64,000 bases of DNA from Candidatus Bipolaricaulota bacterium (GTDB lineage Bacteria > Bipolaricaulota > Bipolaricaulia > UBA7950 > UBA9294). The notes under the pieces were generated by a model. The model was not told where the DNA came from, searched no databases, and saw only the letters and a program-made list of their open reading frames with translations. This document shows positions 1-7,002 of this stretch, one piece after another; positions within the stretch are counted from its first letter, which is position 1, and the number at the start of each line of letters is the position of its first letter. A program made the position numbers and the translations under genes. The DNA lies in assembly GCA_028277345.1 (NCBI GenBank), contig JANQGM010000005.1, forward strand, positions 1 to 64,000. The letters run 5' to 3'.

Positions 1-2
1 CG

Positions 3-125
3 CTACGATCATTCCTGCACTTCTACAACTTCGATCGACCGCACCGAGGCTACCGGACCAAAGGACGAACACCTGCCGAGATCTTCTGGGGTGCCGTCCA
101 CGAGCAACGTCACGAGGAGGTCTGA
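3..125 (+). pseudogene. IS481-like transposase, C-terminal fragment
   Basis: The frame entering from the left edge encodes the last 40 residues of a DDE integrase-type transposase, including YNFDRPHRGYRTKG and AEIFWGAV, and stops with TGA at 123-125. This is the usual tail after the catalytic Glu in IS481/IS3-type transposases. It is nearly identical to the tail of the degraded copy at 34,852-35,289 on the minus strand. Homology to that copy continues past the stop to about position 156 (TGTCAACACCATT, then GACACTCT), which should be the element end. The rest of the element lies outside the window, so completeness cannot be judged. IS family assignment is by pattern only. Confidence 0.75.
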
Positions 126-155
126 TGTGTCAACACCATTACGGGACTGGACACT

Positions 156-314
156 CTAGTGCTTGGCAATCCGCGACAGATGTGCCGTAACCCACTTGCG
201 GAAGAGCGGGCCGAATTTCAGGTTCTCCGGGCCGTTCTCAAAACCTTGGGCTATTTCGCGTATCTCAGAGAGAAGATCTAATGGAATCCGGCGAGCTTCC
301 CAAGCCTCGAGAGG
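156..314 (-). pseudogene. Truncated unknown gene abutting the IS end
   Basis: The minus strand is open for 53 codons, with protein-like composition (LDLLSEIREIAQGFENG, then FGPLFRKWVTAHLSRIAKH) and a TAG stop whose codon touches the inferred IS end. There is no start codon, and a TGA lies immediately upstream at 315-317. It reads like the C-terminus of a lost gene, perhaps truncated by the insertion. No family is recognised and it could be chance. Confidence 0.25.
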
Positions 315-901
315 TCAATAAGGTTCTGCTCAGAGATTCTTTCCCCCAGTCCCTCCCAGCGTTGGAGGTTAGATGTACGAAGTAGTACAAGTAGCGCAAG
401 GGAAAAACACGATACGAAATCCAGATCCGATGAAAAAACCTCTTTGGCAGCAGAAATCTCTTTCCTCATGGCCGCAGGCATTCTTCCCAATCAGTACGAC
501 AACTCATCCTATTACTACTCCGCAGGTGGTGGACAAGATACCTTTGCAACAGCCTAATCAGCAGATCACGAAGCTCGATAGCCCATTGCTGTTATCCAAG
601 TCCGCGGACATATCTTCTGGATCAGACAAACAACCCGAGGAGCTGCACTCGCATTCTGTCTCACTATTGCCATCAACGCGCAATAGCATTATTCTTCATA
701 TAGTTGTTTCATGATATTTCTTTGCGAGGAAAAATCATGTTGCTATGCAATTAGGATATATTGAATTTAATGAGAGGCGTTAATGATAAAAACTGATTCA
801 CCGATTTCTCTTGCTAGAGCTACTAGCAGGTTTTCACTTGCTTGGTAATAAACAGGGTCCTGTCTTGATGCAGTTACATAACTCAATGGGAGGATTGATC
901 A
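315..901. other. AT-richer intergenic stretch, no gene seen
   Basis: The stretch is lower in GC than the rest of the window. The available reading frames have low-complexity, non-protein-like translations. No tRNA or strong terminator was seen. The last 15 bases hold the GGGAGGA ribosome-binding site of the TPR gene. Confidence 0.4.
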
Positions 902-2074
902 ATGTCTGAATTGGTTGTCGAACAGCTACTAAAGCTTGCTCCACAGCTTGGGTTTGCTGTGATTTTCATTATTGCTCTTGCTCTTCTACTCAGGGAGTAC
1001 GGAAAACTCCGTAGCGAAATCAGTGGGGCAGTAGATGATGCCGTGAATTCACGCTTGGGAGCTATCCTTGGGAACCTTCAGATAGAGAGCGGGAAGGCAT
1101 CCAAGATACTCGCAAACATTGAAGAGAAGTACGAGAAGGCACAAGTAACCCTTGATGAATACGAGGAACGTCTCGCCGAAAAGGAGGCAGTTGTCAACTC
1201 TTCTTTGATGTCTATAGAGGAAAAGCTTGCCTTAGTAAGCACCATCGTCCCGCCTGAGAACAGCGCAAAGTACTCCGCACAGCATTATGCTCTTCTAGCG
1301 CGTAATGCCCAATCTCTTGGAGAAGCTGTCTCGCTGATTGAGGAGGCTCGCAAAGATACCGATGCAACTTCCAAAGACCTCGAGGTGGTAGGCGACACAG
1401 CTCGGAGATTCCGTCGATTCTCTCTCGCTGCCTCCTTATACAAGGATGCACTAGCTTGTGATCCGACGAATCACAGCGCGAGACTCGAATTGCTTTCTCT
1501 GACTGCTGAGACGATGCCTGCAGAAAGAGACAAGGCTCTATCGGAAATACGCGAGCTTGTACTGGAGACTCAGAACGCAAGTTTGCTTGGTCGAGCGGCT
1601 AACACGTATTATCAGCTAGATCGCTACGCTGAGTTGCAGTCAATCTGCCGCGAAATGCTGAATCGCAACCCTCGGCCTGGCTCCGATATCTGGCTTCAAT
1701 CTAACCGAGATTTAGCAGTGACATTGAAGAATCAGGGCCATTTAGATGAATCCGTAGAGAGATTCGAGATTGCGCTAGAACAGAGGCCTAATGACGAGAA
1801 TCTTCTGAAAGCATACATAGGAGTACTTCGAGACATGAAGGTCTTTGACAGAACCATCCCGCTAGCCAAGCGGCTCCTTGCCTTAGATCCTCTAGATGGC
1901 CACTACTACTATATCGTTGGCAATGCCTGTTCAGACACGAATCAACACGCCGAAGCAGTTGCATGGTTTACACGAGCTGTGGAACTTTTGCCTGAAGGTC
2001 CAGCAAAAGAACTCGCTCTTCGAGAGAGGAAGAAGTCGGAGATCCGGGATGAACTGAATCTGCAACTCGCCTAA
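902..2074 (+). CDS. Membrane-anchored coiled-coil/TPR protein
   Basis: This is a 390-residue protein. Residues about 15-31 form one hydrophobic helix (GFAVIFIIALALLL) preceded by few charges. Residues 35-115 are charged and heptad-like (KILANIEEKYEKAQ), predicting a coiled coil. Residues about 125-385 form helical repeats of TPR type, with typical segments such as AASLYKDALACDPTNHSARL and AVAWFTRAVELLPEGPA. TPR arrays bind peptides or scaffold complexes; the partner is unknown. The ATG has a GGGAGGA site 7 nt upstream. The gene stands alone between an IS fragment and tRNA-derived repeats downstream of tRNA-Val, so it is probably accessory. No enzymatic domain is seen. Confidence 0.75.
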   Translation: MSELVVEQLLKLAPQLGFAVIFIIALALLLREYGKLRSEISGAVDDAVNSRLGAILGNLQIESGKASKILANIEEKYEKAQVTLDEYEERLAEKEAVVNSSLMSIEEKLALVSTIVPPENSAKYSAQHYALLARNAQSLGEAVSLIEEARKDTDATSKDLEVVGDTARRFRRFSLAASLYKDALACDPTNHSARLELLSLTAETMPAERDKALSEIRELVLETQNASLLGRAANTYYQLDRYAELQSICREMLNRNPRPGSDIWLQSNRDLAVTLKNQGHLDESVERFEIALEQRPNDENLLKAYIGVLRDMKVFDRTIPLAKRLLALDPLDGHYYYIVGNACSDTNQHAEAVAWFTRAVELLPEGPAKELALRERKKSEIRDELNLQLA

Positions 2075-2412
2075 TGCTGAGAGCAAGTAGCGCAGTTTCT
2101 GTGTGATTAGCAGATGATTCTCATACACTGGTCAACCTAAGACCAGCCTGGGAGGCAATGCTTCTAGGACAAAAACTTGAGAGCTATTTGCTCTAGAGGG
2201 TACTAGCATTCTTTGGCAAGTGGGTCAAAACTCGATACCTGGCTGATGTTACGTTCTGTGCGAGACCGATTTGCGATCGTTCTCAGTTTGAGTTTTTTGG
2301 ATGTGAAGATCATACGGAGCTGCGCGATTCCCTCACCGATGTTCTGCAACGGAGAACTCGTGACGTGCCAGAATGGCACGCAAACTCCCAAGTAACTCAA
2401 TCTCGGATTGAA

Positions 2413-2434
2413 TAGCCGGCGTTATGTAGGACGG
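2413..2434. repeat. tRNA-Val 3'-end-like direct repeat, copy 1
   Basis: The 22-bp unit TAGCCGGCGTTATGTAGGAC plus GG recurs exactly at 2,636-2,657. Its GGCGTT..GTAGGAC part matches the plus-strand image of the tRNA-Val 3' end at 2,789-2,803 (GGCGTTGTAGGAC) with a 2-nt insertion. This suggests an attachment-site duplicate. Confidence 0.65.
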
Positions 2435-2443
2435 CTGCACTTT

Positions 2444-2638
2444 ATGGTGAAGTGGCGAGCAGCTTTGGAGTTTGGTACGCGCGCCAAACATCCTATCTTT
2501 GCTAGCAGCTTGTCGGGGATTGCCAAGTCCAATGAAAAAGCTACGGACCCCCAAGCTATTCCTCGGGCAAATCGTTGGAGGAACAGCGAGGTAAACATCG
2601 GAGCCCTTGCCTCGCTACTCATTCGTTTGATCGAGTAG
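2444..2638 (+). CDS. Possible small cassette ORF, unknown
   Basis: An ATG-started frame of 64 codons lies between the two repeats, and its TAG stop is the first three bases of the second repeat. The translation begins MVKWRAALEFGTRAKHPIF and has no recognisable domain. No good ribosome-binding site is seen. A stop codon inside the boundary repeat is the arrangement expected of a cassette, but with such a short frame this could be chance. Confidence 0.2.
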   Translation: MVKWRAALEFGTRAKHPIFASSLSGIAKSNEKATDPQAIPRANRWRNSEVNIGALASLLIRLIE

Positions 2639-2657
2639 CCGGCGTTATGTAGGACGG
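2636..2657. repeat. tRNA-Val 3'-end-like direct repeat, copy 2
   Basis: Exact second copy of the 22-bp unit at 2,413. It lies 132 bp from the 3' end of the minus-strand tRNA-Val, on its downstream side. Confidence 0.65.
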
Positions 2658-2687
2658 GAACTCAACTGGCATCCGATGTTGAGTTCC
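2657..2687. repeat. Perfect inverted repeat
   Basis: Arms GGAACTCAAC and GTTGAGTTCC (10 bp, perfect) flank an 11-nt loop. It begins at the last base of repeat copy 2. There is no T-run, so a terminator is unlikely. Confidence 0.6.
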
Positions 2688-2691
2688 TTGT

Positions 2692-2713
2692 GAGAACGAT
2701 CCTGATCGTTCTC
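2692..2713. repeat. Perfect inverted repeat with 2-nt spacer
   Basis: Arms GAGAACGATC and GATCGTTCTC (10 bp, perfect) are separated by CT. This near-continuous palindrome is more like a protein-binding or cruciform site than a terminator. Confidence 0.6.
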
Positions 2714-2755
2714 TATCTTCGGAACGCAGCTTCTCGATCTGCAAAGCCAAAGAAG

Positions 2756-2782
2756 AAAGGACCAACGCTGGGTTGGTCCTTT
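2756..2782 (-). terminator. Rho-independent terminator after tRNA-Val
   Basis: The arms AAAGGACCAAC and GTTGGTCCTTT form a perfect 11-bp stem with a 5-nt loop. On the minus strand it is followed by a pyrimidine-rich tract and lies 6 nt past the tRNA 3' end. It may terminate tRNA-Val and the operon upstream of it. Confidence 0.7.
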
Positions 2783-2788
2783 CTCTTT

Positions 2789-2860
2789 GGGCGTTGTAGG
2801 ACTTGAACCTACGACCTTTCGGATGTGACCCGAACGCTCTCCCAGCTGAGCTAAACGCCC
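2789..2860 (-). tRNA. tRNA-Val(CAC)
   Basis: A 72-nt cloverleaf is read on the minus strand. The acceptor stem is GGGCGTT/AACGCCC, the D arm GCTC..GAGC, the anticodon stem TTCGG/CCGAA with loop GTCACAT (anticodon CAC), and the T arm GTAGG-TTCAAGT-CCTAC. CCA is not encoded. Its 3' half is the apparent source of the repeats at 2,413 and 2,636. It lies 130 bp downstream of rng on the same strand. Confidence 0.93.
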
Positions 2861-2990
2861 CTCTATACTTTCAGATTCTATCTTCGCCATTCACAGCGAT
2901 CAAGCACCTAAATTAAGCAGCTATCCCACCGGATGTTTCACGCACCGCGAAACTCCGACCTGCGCGGAGTCTAGCCGTGAAGCGCAGGCA

Positions 2991-4235
2991 TCAAGCCTCA
3001 AACTCGGCATTCTCCAGCATGTCGGACAGGCTTTCGCCTTGGCGCTTGCGCGTAATCTCGACAAGGCCCAAGGCGGTCATATCGACGAAGTCGGCGGAAA
3101 CACGATCGTTCTTCAGTTCTTCCTTGACCTTGTCAATCACCTTCTGCACGTCCTGGGGACTTTCCATGTCCACGAAGTCGACGATGATAATGCCGCTGAT
3201 CTGGCGAAGGCGAAGCTGTCGCGCAATCTCTTCGGCGGCTTCAAGATTCGTGTTCAAGATGGCGGCATGCTGATTGCGATGCCGTACGTCGCCGCCTGTA
3301 TTCACGTCGATGGCAATGAGGGCTTCGGTTTCGTCAATGACGAGCGAGCCGCCGCCTGCCAGCGACACGCGTCGCGATAATCCGGCCTGAATTTGCTCTT
3401 CAATCTTGTACGTGTCGAACAGCGATCCTTTGCCTTCGTGAACATTGACGAGCTTCTTGAAGTCGCCCATATGCATGTAGTCGAGGAAGGAGCCAATCTT
3501 CTCCCGGAAGAAGGGCGAATCCACGATCACTTCCACAACATTGGGACCCAAGCGATCTCGTAGCACGGTCTGCACGAGCCCCATCCCCTTGTACAGCAAG
3601 CGCGGTCCCTTCGTCTTGGTCGCCGCATCTTGAACGCTCTTCCAGGTCTCGACGAGCAACTCATAGTCGTGCTTGAGATCCTCATCCGACGCCCATTGTG
3701 CCGCCGTTCGCGCGATCAAGCCTTCGCCGTTGCGCTTGAGCTGCCGGGCGACGCGCCGGATTCGGCGTTGCGCACGAACGGATTCCACACGGCGGGAAAC
3801 GCCGAGCCGATCTTCGGTAGGGATGTAGACCCAGAATCGACCGGGGAGGCTGATCTTGGTCGTCCCTTGAGGGTTCTTGTTGCCAATGCCTTCACGCCGC
3901 ACTTGCAGCGTCAGCATCTGCCCTCGCTTGAGGAGGTTGGTGATGGGAATGTCCGTTTGCCAGGGCTTCACGTTGGCGGCAGAAAGCAGCGCATCGTTCA
4001 GTTCGTTGCGCGAGAGGAACAGACTCTTGGATTCTCCAACACCGACAAAGGCGGAGCCCAATCCGGGGAGCACATCTTCAATTCGGCCGTGGTAAATGTT
4101 ACCGACAATCTTGTCTTGGGATGGATGTCCGTAGTGGATCTCCATCAGCCGATCACCTTCGACAATGGCGACGCGTGTGCGGCGCGCCTCTTGGTCTTGG
4201 CTATCGACGGAAATCAGGATTCGTTGATCAGCGAT
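2991..4235 (-). CDS. rng: Ribonuclease G/E family endoribonuclease
   Basis: Rne/Rng enzymes cut single-stranded RNA in rRNA maturation and mRNA decay in the cytoplasm. The sequence shows the S1-like N-terminal region (IVGNIYHGRIEDVLPGLGSAFVGVG), the RNase core with the DNase-I-like metal site (ALIAIDVNTGGD, then IIIVDFVDM) and the C-terminal LGLVEITRKR. From the chosen start it is 414 aa, shorter than E. coli RNase G (489). The first ATG in frame (4,145) would delete the first S1 strand. Homology extends about 30 residues further, to an ATC codon at 4,235 placed 7 nt after GAAGAAGG, with no ATG/GTG/TTG between. An AUC start is therefore proposed. It overlaps the folK stop by 22 nt, implying translational coupling. 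Confidence 0.9.
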   Translation of the reverse strand: MADQRILISVDSQDQEARRTRVAIVEGDRLMEIHYGHPSQDKIVGNIYHGRIEDVLPGLGSAFVGVGESKSLFLSRNELNDALLSAANVKPWQTDIPITNLLKRGQMLTLQVRREGIGNKNPQGTTKISLPGRFWVYIPTEDRLGVSRRVESVRAQRRIRRVARQLKRNGEGLIARTAAQWASDEDLKHDYELLVETWKSVQDAATKTKGPRLLYKGMGLVQTVLRDRLGPNVVEVIVDSPFFREKIGSFLDYMHMGDFKKLVNVHEGKGSLFDTYKIEEQIQAGLSRRVSLAGGGSLVIDETEALIAIDVNTGGDVRHRNQHAAILNTNLEAAEEIARQLRLRQISGIIIVDFVDMESPQDVQKVIDKVKEELKNDRVSADFVDMTALGLVEITRKRQGESLSDMLENAEFEA

Positions 4236-4708
4236 CTCAACACCTTCTTCCCCTCATCGAGTCGGCTGAGTACCTCAGCATAGGGTTGGTGTGTTACGGG
4301 ATGTTTCAGATCAGGAGCGATCTCAAGCAATGGCACGAGGACGAAGCGCCGCTCATGCATGCGAGGATGGGGGATCGTCAGCGCGTCTGACTGGATCACC
4401 TGATCCTCGTAGAGCAGGATATCGATATCGAGATGGCGCGGTCCGAAACGCGCGGAGGGAACTCTTCCCACGGCTTTCTCGGCTTCTTTGCAAACCCGCA
4501 GCAGGTCATCAGGCGTCAGCGAGGTTTCCACCTCGGCAACGCAGTTCTGGAACCATGGCTGATCCGAGCGCCCGACTGGCTCGGTTTCGTACCACGACGA
4601 TCGTCGGATGGGAAGGACGCCTCTTGCTTCGAGTTCCTTCATGCCACGCTCGATTTGCTCTCTTGGATGTCCAAGATTCGCTCCAAATGATAAGTAGGCG
4701 GTGGCCAT
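4214..4708 (-). CDS. folK: 2-amino-4-hydroxy-6-hydroxymethyldihydropteridine pyrophosphokinase
   Basis: HPPK transfers pyrophosphate from ATP to 6-hydroxymethyl-7,8-dihydropterin in folate synthesis. The start MATAYLSFGANLG matches the family N-terminus, and the signature RFGPRHLDIDILLY with HPRMHERRFVL is intact. Length (164 aa) is typical. An ATG three codons upstream (4,717) is possible, but the chosen ATG overlaps the folB stop as TGATG, the usual coupled arrangement. The gene follows folB, the preceding pathway step, in the same operon. Confidence 0.95.
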   Translation of the reverse strand: MATAYLSFGANLGHPREQIERGMKELEARGVLPIRRSSWYETEPVGRSDQPWFQNCVAEVETSLTPDDLLRVCKEAEKAVGRVPSARFGPRHLDIDILLYEDQVIQSDALTIPHPRMHERRFVLVPLLEIAPDLKHPVTHQPYAEVLSRLDEGKKVLRSLINES

Positions 4709-5115
4709 CACACGCATCGGCTGAGAATGGATTCGGCCGTCGAACTGCGGACCGTTTCCAGCCGGACGAGCGTGAGTTTCGTGACTCGGACGAGCACATG
4801 GGATAGGTCGGGGAAACGCTCCATCAGGGCGCGGCCAATGGCATCGGCGAACGACTCGATGAGGAAAAACTGGTTCTGCCGATTGACGTCACGCACCAAC
4901 GTGGCCACGTGATCGATGTCAACGGCATGCTCGATGCAGTCCGTTGCAATGGCCTTGCTGAAGTCGCCCTCAAGCTCAAGGTCAATGGAAAACTCGTTTC
5001 CGGATTCCCGCTCCTCGTCATAAACACCATGAGGTCCATGAATCCGCAAATCGTTAAGTCGTAAACGAGTCCTTGACTCCAGGCTCGAGCGTGCTGCCTC
5101 TTCCGATCCTGTCAC
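4708..5115 (-). CDS. folB: Dihydroneopterin aldolase
   Basis: FolB cleaves 7,8-dihydroneopterin to 6-hydroxymethyl-dihydropterin and glycolaldehyde, supplying FolK. Family features are LRIHGPHGVYDEER near residue 30 (the conserved HGV..EE stretch) and the later LIESFADAIGRAL. At 135 aa it is slightly longer than the usual 120, because about 15 residues precede the conserved start. An internal start is possible. About 145 bp separate it from rplT, where no gene was recognised. Confidence 0.92.
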   Translation of the reverse strand: MTGSEEAARSSLESRTRLRLNDLRIHGPHGVYDEERESGNEFSIDLELEGDFSKAIATDCIEHAVDIDHVATLVRDVNRQNQFFLIESFADAIGRALMERFPDLSHVLVRVTKLTLVRLETVRSSTAESILSRCV

Positions 5116-5260
5116 TGTGGCTGTGCTCGTCAGAGACCACGACGTGGCTGCCTTTTCGCATTCTCGTCGCAGTCAGCAAAGAAAGAAACGGTGAGATGAT
5201 CGCGCAGAGACTCCTCGCCAAAGGACGGCTGCATCGATCACCCCACCGATTCCGCCTGAG

Positions 5261-5623
5261 CTATCCCTTGACGGCTTCCTCCTTGGCGATCGTCGCCAAT
5301 GCGGCAAACGTTCGCTCGTCCCTGACGGCAATGTCCGCCAGCATCTTGCGGTTCAATCCCACACCCCGGCGTTCCAAGCCGCCGATGAAGGCGGAGTAGG
5401 AAAGACCGTTCAACTTCGCGGCCGCGCTGATGCGCGTGATCCACAGACGGCGGAAATCCCGCTTGCGGCGGCGGCGATCGATATAGCTGTTACGCAGCGC
5501 CTTCATCACCGCCTGTTTGGCGATTCGATGCGAGGTGCCGCGTTTTCCTTTGTAGCCCTTGGCAAGAGCCATGATCTTCTTGCGGCTCTCTTTGCGCTTG
5601 TTCCCTCCACGTGCTCGTGGCAT
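5261..5623 (-). CDS. rplT: 50S ribosomal protein L20
   Basis: L20 binds 23S rRNA early in 50S assembly and in many bacteria represses its own operon. The protein (120 aa) shows MPRARGGNKRKESRKKIMAL, AKGYKGKRGTSH and the C-terminal FIGGLERRGVGLNRKMLADI. The ATG at 5,623 is chosen because GGAGG sits 8 nt upstream; a TTG two codons earlier is less likely. It lies in the canonical infC-rpmI-rplT order. Confidence 0.97.
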   Translation of the reverse strand: MPRARGGNKRKESRKKIMALAKGYKGKRGTSHRIAKQAVMKALRNSYIDRRRRKRDFRRLWITRISAAAKLNGLSYSAFIGGLERRGVGLNRKMLADIAVRDERTFAALATIAKEEAVKG

Positions 5624-5639
5624 GTCCAAATCCTCCGAA

Positions 5640-5834
5640 CTATTTCCCGATCATGCGGGTGATGTTCTTTTCCTGTCCCCCGCCCAATTGCTTACCTTGG
5701 CGCGCCTGGCGCTTGGCCTTCGAACTCTTCTTCACGTTCTTGTGGAAGTAGTTCGACATATGGTGGAAGAGCTTCCCGCTCTTCGAGCGCTTAAAGCGCT
5801 TCTTGGCCGCTGAGTGCGTCTTTTGTTTCGGCAC
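5640..5834 (-). CDS. rpmI: 50S ribosomal protein L35
   Basis: 64 aa, very basic: MPKQKTHSAAKKRFKRSKSG with the C-terminal ITRMIGK typical of L35. It lies between infC and rplT, 16-18 bp from each, as in most bacteria. Confidence 0.97.
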   Translation of the reverse strand: MPKQKTHSAAKKRFKRSKSGKLFHHMSNYFHKNVKKSSKAKRQARQGKQLGGGQEKNITRMIGK

Positions 5835-5852
5835 TTCGCTATTCCTCCTGAA

Positions 5853-6371
5853 TTATGAATCAGACTTGCTAGTCGGAACGATCAACAGCTGCAAGACCTT
5901 GCCTCGCGCCGTTGGGTTGCCCTCGGCACGCGCGATGTCACTGACTTCGTCACGCACGCGCTTGAGCAGCTCACGTCCCCGTGATGCATGTACGATTTCA
6001 CGACCGCGGAAGAAAATGCTTACGCGAACGACATCGCCTTTCGTCAAAAACTGGCGAACGCGATTCATCTTCGTCTGAAAATCATGCTCGCCGATCTTAA
6101 TCGTGAACTTGACTTCTTTCAGCTTCGAACGATGCTTCGTACTCTTGCGTTCTCGCTTCTCCTGCTGATAGCTGTACTTGCCATAGTCGACAATCTTGCA
6201 TACAGGCGGATTGGCTTGAGGCGATACTTCCACGAGATCCAGGTCCTTCTCCTTGGCGAGCGCCAGCGCATCATTGCGCGAAAGCACCCCCAGATTCTGG
6301 CCCGTATCATCAATGACTCGGACTTCATTCACGCGAATCCGCTCATTGATTCGCAGTCTTCGTTTGTCGAT
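5853..6371 (-). CDS. infC: Translation initiation factor IF-3 (ATC start)
   Basis: IF3 checks start-codon fidelity and prevents premature 50S joining. Both domains are present: N-terminal INERIRVNEVRVIDDTG and NPPVCKIVDYGKY, and C-terminal KEVKFTIKIGEHDF. The leftmost conventional codon (GTG at 6,332) would remove the conserved INERIR start. Thirteen codons upstream an ATC stands 5 nt after a perfect AGGAGG, and a TAG closes the frame just before it. An AUC start is known logic for infC: AUU in E. coli lets IF3 repress its own synthesis. From ATC the protein is 172 aa, the normal length. It follows nadD by 13 bp. Confidence 0.95.
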   Translation of the reverse strand: MDKRRLRINERIRVNEVRVIDDTGQNLGVLSRNDALALAKEKDLDLVEVSPQANPPVCKIVDYGKYSYQQEKRERKSTKHRSKLKEVKFTIKIGEHDFQTKMNRVRQFLTKGDVVRVSIFFRGREIVHASRGRELLKRVRDEVSDIARAEGNPTARGKVLQLLIVPTSKSDS

Positions 6372-6384
6372 CCTAACCTCCTAG

Positions 6385-7002
6385 CTACTGGGTCTCGGTT
6401 TTGGCCAATTCCCTCTGTTGGTAGTATCCACGTTCTTCAATATATCGCGCAACCGCATCCGGAACCCAGTTGCGAATCGTTTCACCCTTTTGAACCCGTT
6501 CTCGCAAGGCCGAGGACGACAAATCGACATCCTCCATTTGCAGGGGAACGATCAGCGCTTCTCGGAACGGCGAAACGTCGAACACATCGAGGCTTACACC
6601 ACTTCGAGGAGCGATAACAAAGGGAACGCTTCGAAGAAGCTCGTGCGGTTCCTTCCACGTATCGAGCTTCAACAAGCGGTCCGCTCCCACGATAAAGCAA
6701 ATCCCTTGCGGGTAATCATCCTTCAAAGCCCGGATGGTGTCAATAGTGTACGACGGGCCGTCTCGATCGACCTCAATGCGTGAAACCGAGAACTCGGGAA
6801 TCGATTCAACCGCGAGGCGCACCATCTCGTAGCGCGCCTCCTTATCGACACCGAGCACGCGCTCTTTGTGCGGAGGAATGCCGTTGGGGATGAACACGAT
6901 CTGCGACAACTCGTACTGCTCCAATGCCGTACGCGCCACCTCGAGGTGCGCGTTGTGCAGTGGATTGAATGTTCCGCCAAAAAGGCCGACTCTACCCTTC
7001 AA
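6385..7002 (-). CDS. nadD: Nicotinate-nucleotide adenylyltransferase
   Basis: NadD adenylates nicotinic acid mononucleotide to deamido-NAD. The nucleotidyltransferase signature GLFGGTFNPLHNAHLEVA starts six residues in, and SSSALRERVQKG near the C-terminus corresponds to the ISST..R motif. The TTG at 7,002 is chosen because homologues begin about five residues before GLFGG and it overlaps the obgE end only slightly. An ATG at 7,041 would add 13 residues and a 50-bp overlap. About 205 aa, normal size. Confidence 0.93.
   Translation of the reverse strand: MKGRVGLFGGTFNPLHNAHLEVARTALEQYELSQIVFIPNGIPPHKERVLGVDKEARYEMVRLAVESIPEFSVSRIEVDRDGPSYTIDTIRALKDDYPQGICFIVGADRLLKLDTWKEPHELLRSVPFVIAPRSGVSLDVFDVSPFREALIVPLQMEDVDLSSSALRERVQKGETIRNWVPDAVARYIEERGYYQQRELAKTETQ

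Larger units (their letters stand above)
2075..2755. other. Repeat-bearing intergenic region downstream of tRNA-Val
   Basis: This interval holds the two 22-bp direct repeats at 2,413 and 2,636, two perfect inverted repeats (2,657-2,713), and at most one small doubtful frame at 2,444-2,638. The sequence around 2,160-2,175 (CTTCTAGGAC) may be a third, more decayed copy of the repeat. Nothing else protein-like was recognised. Confidence 0.5.

Noticed and set aside
373-714. 113-codon plus-strand frame in the AT-richer left region
   Set aside because: Composition is Ser/Pro/Gln-rich and random-looking, with no ribosome-binding site and no homology pattern.
2405-2660. Integron attC sites (TAGCCGGCGTTATGT looks like an R' core next to short hairpins)
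   Set aside because: GTTATGT does not fit GTTRRRY and I find no matching RYYYAAC partner with the required internal stem. Similarity to the adjacent tRNA-Val end explains the repeat better.
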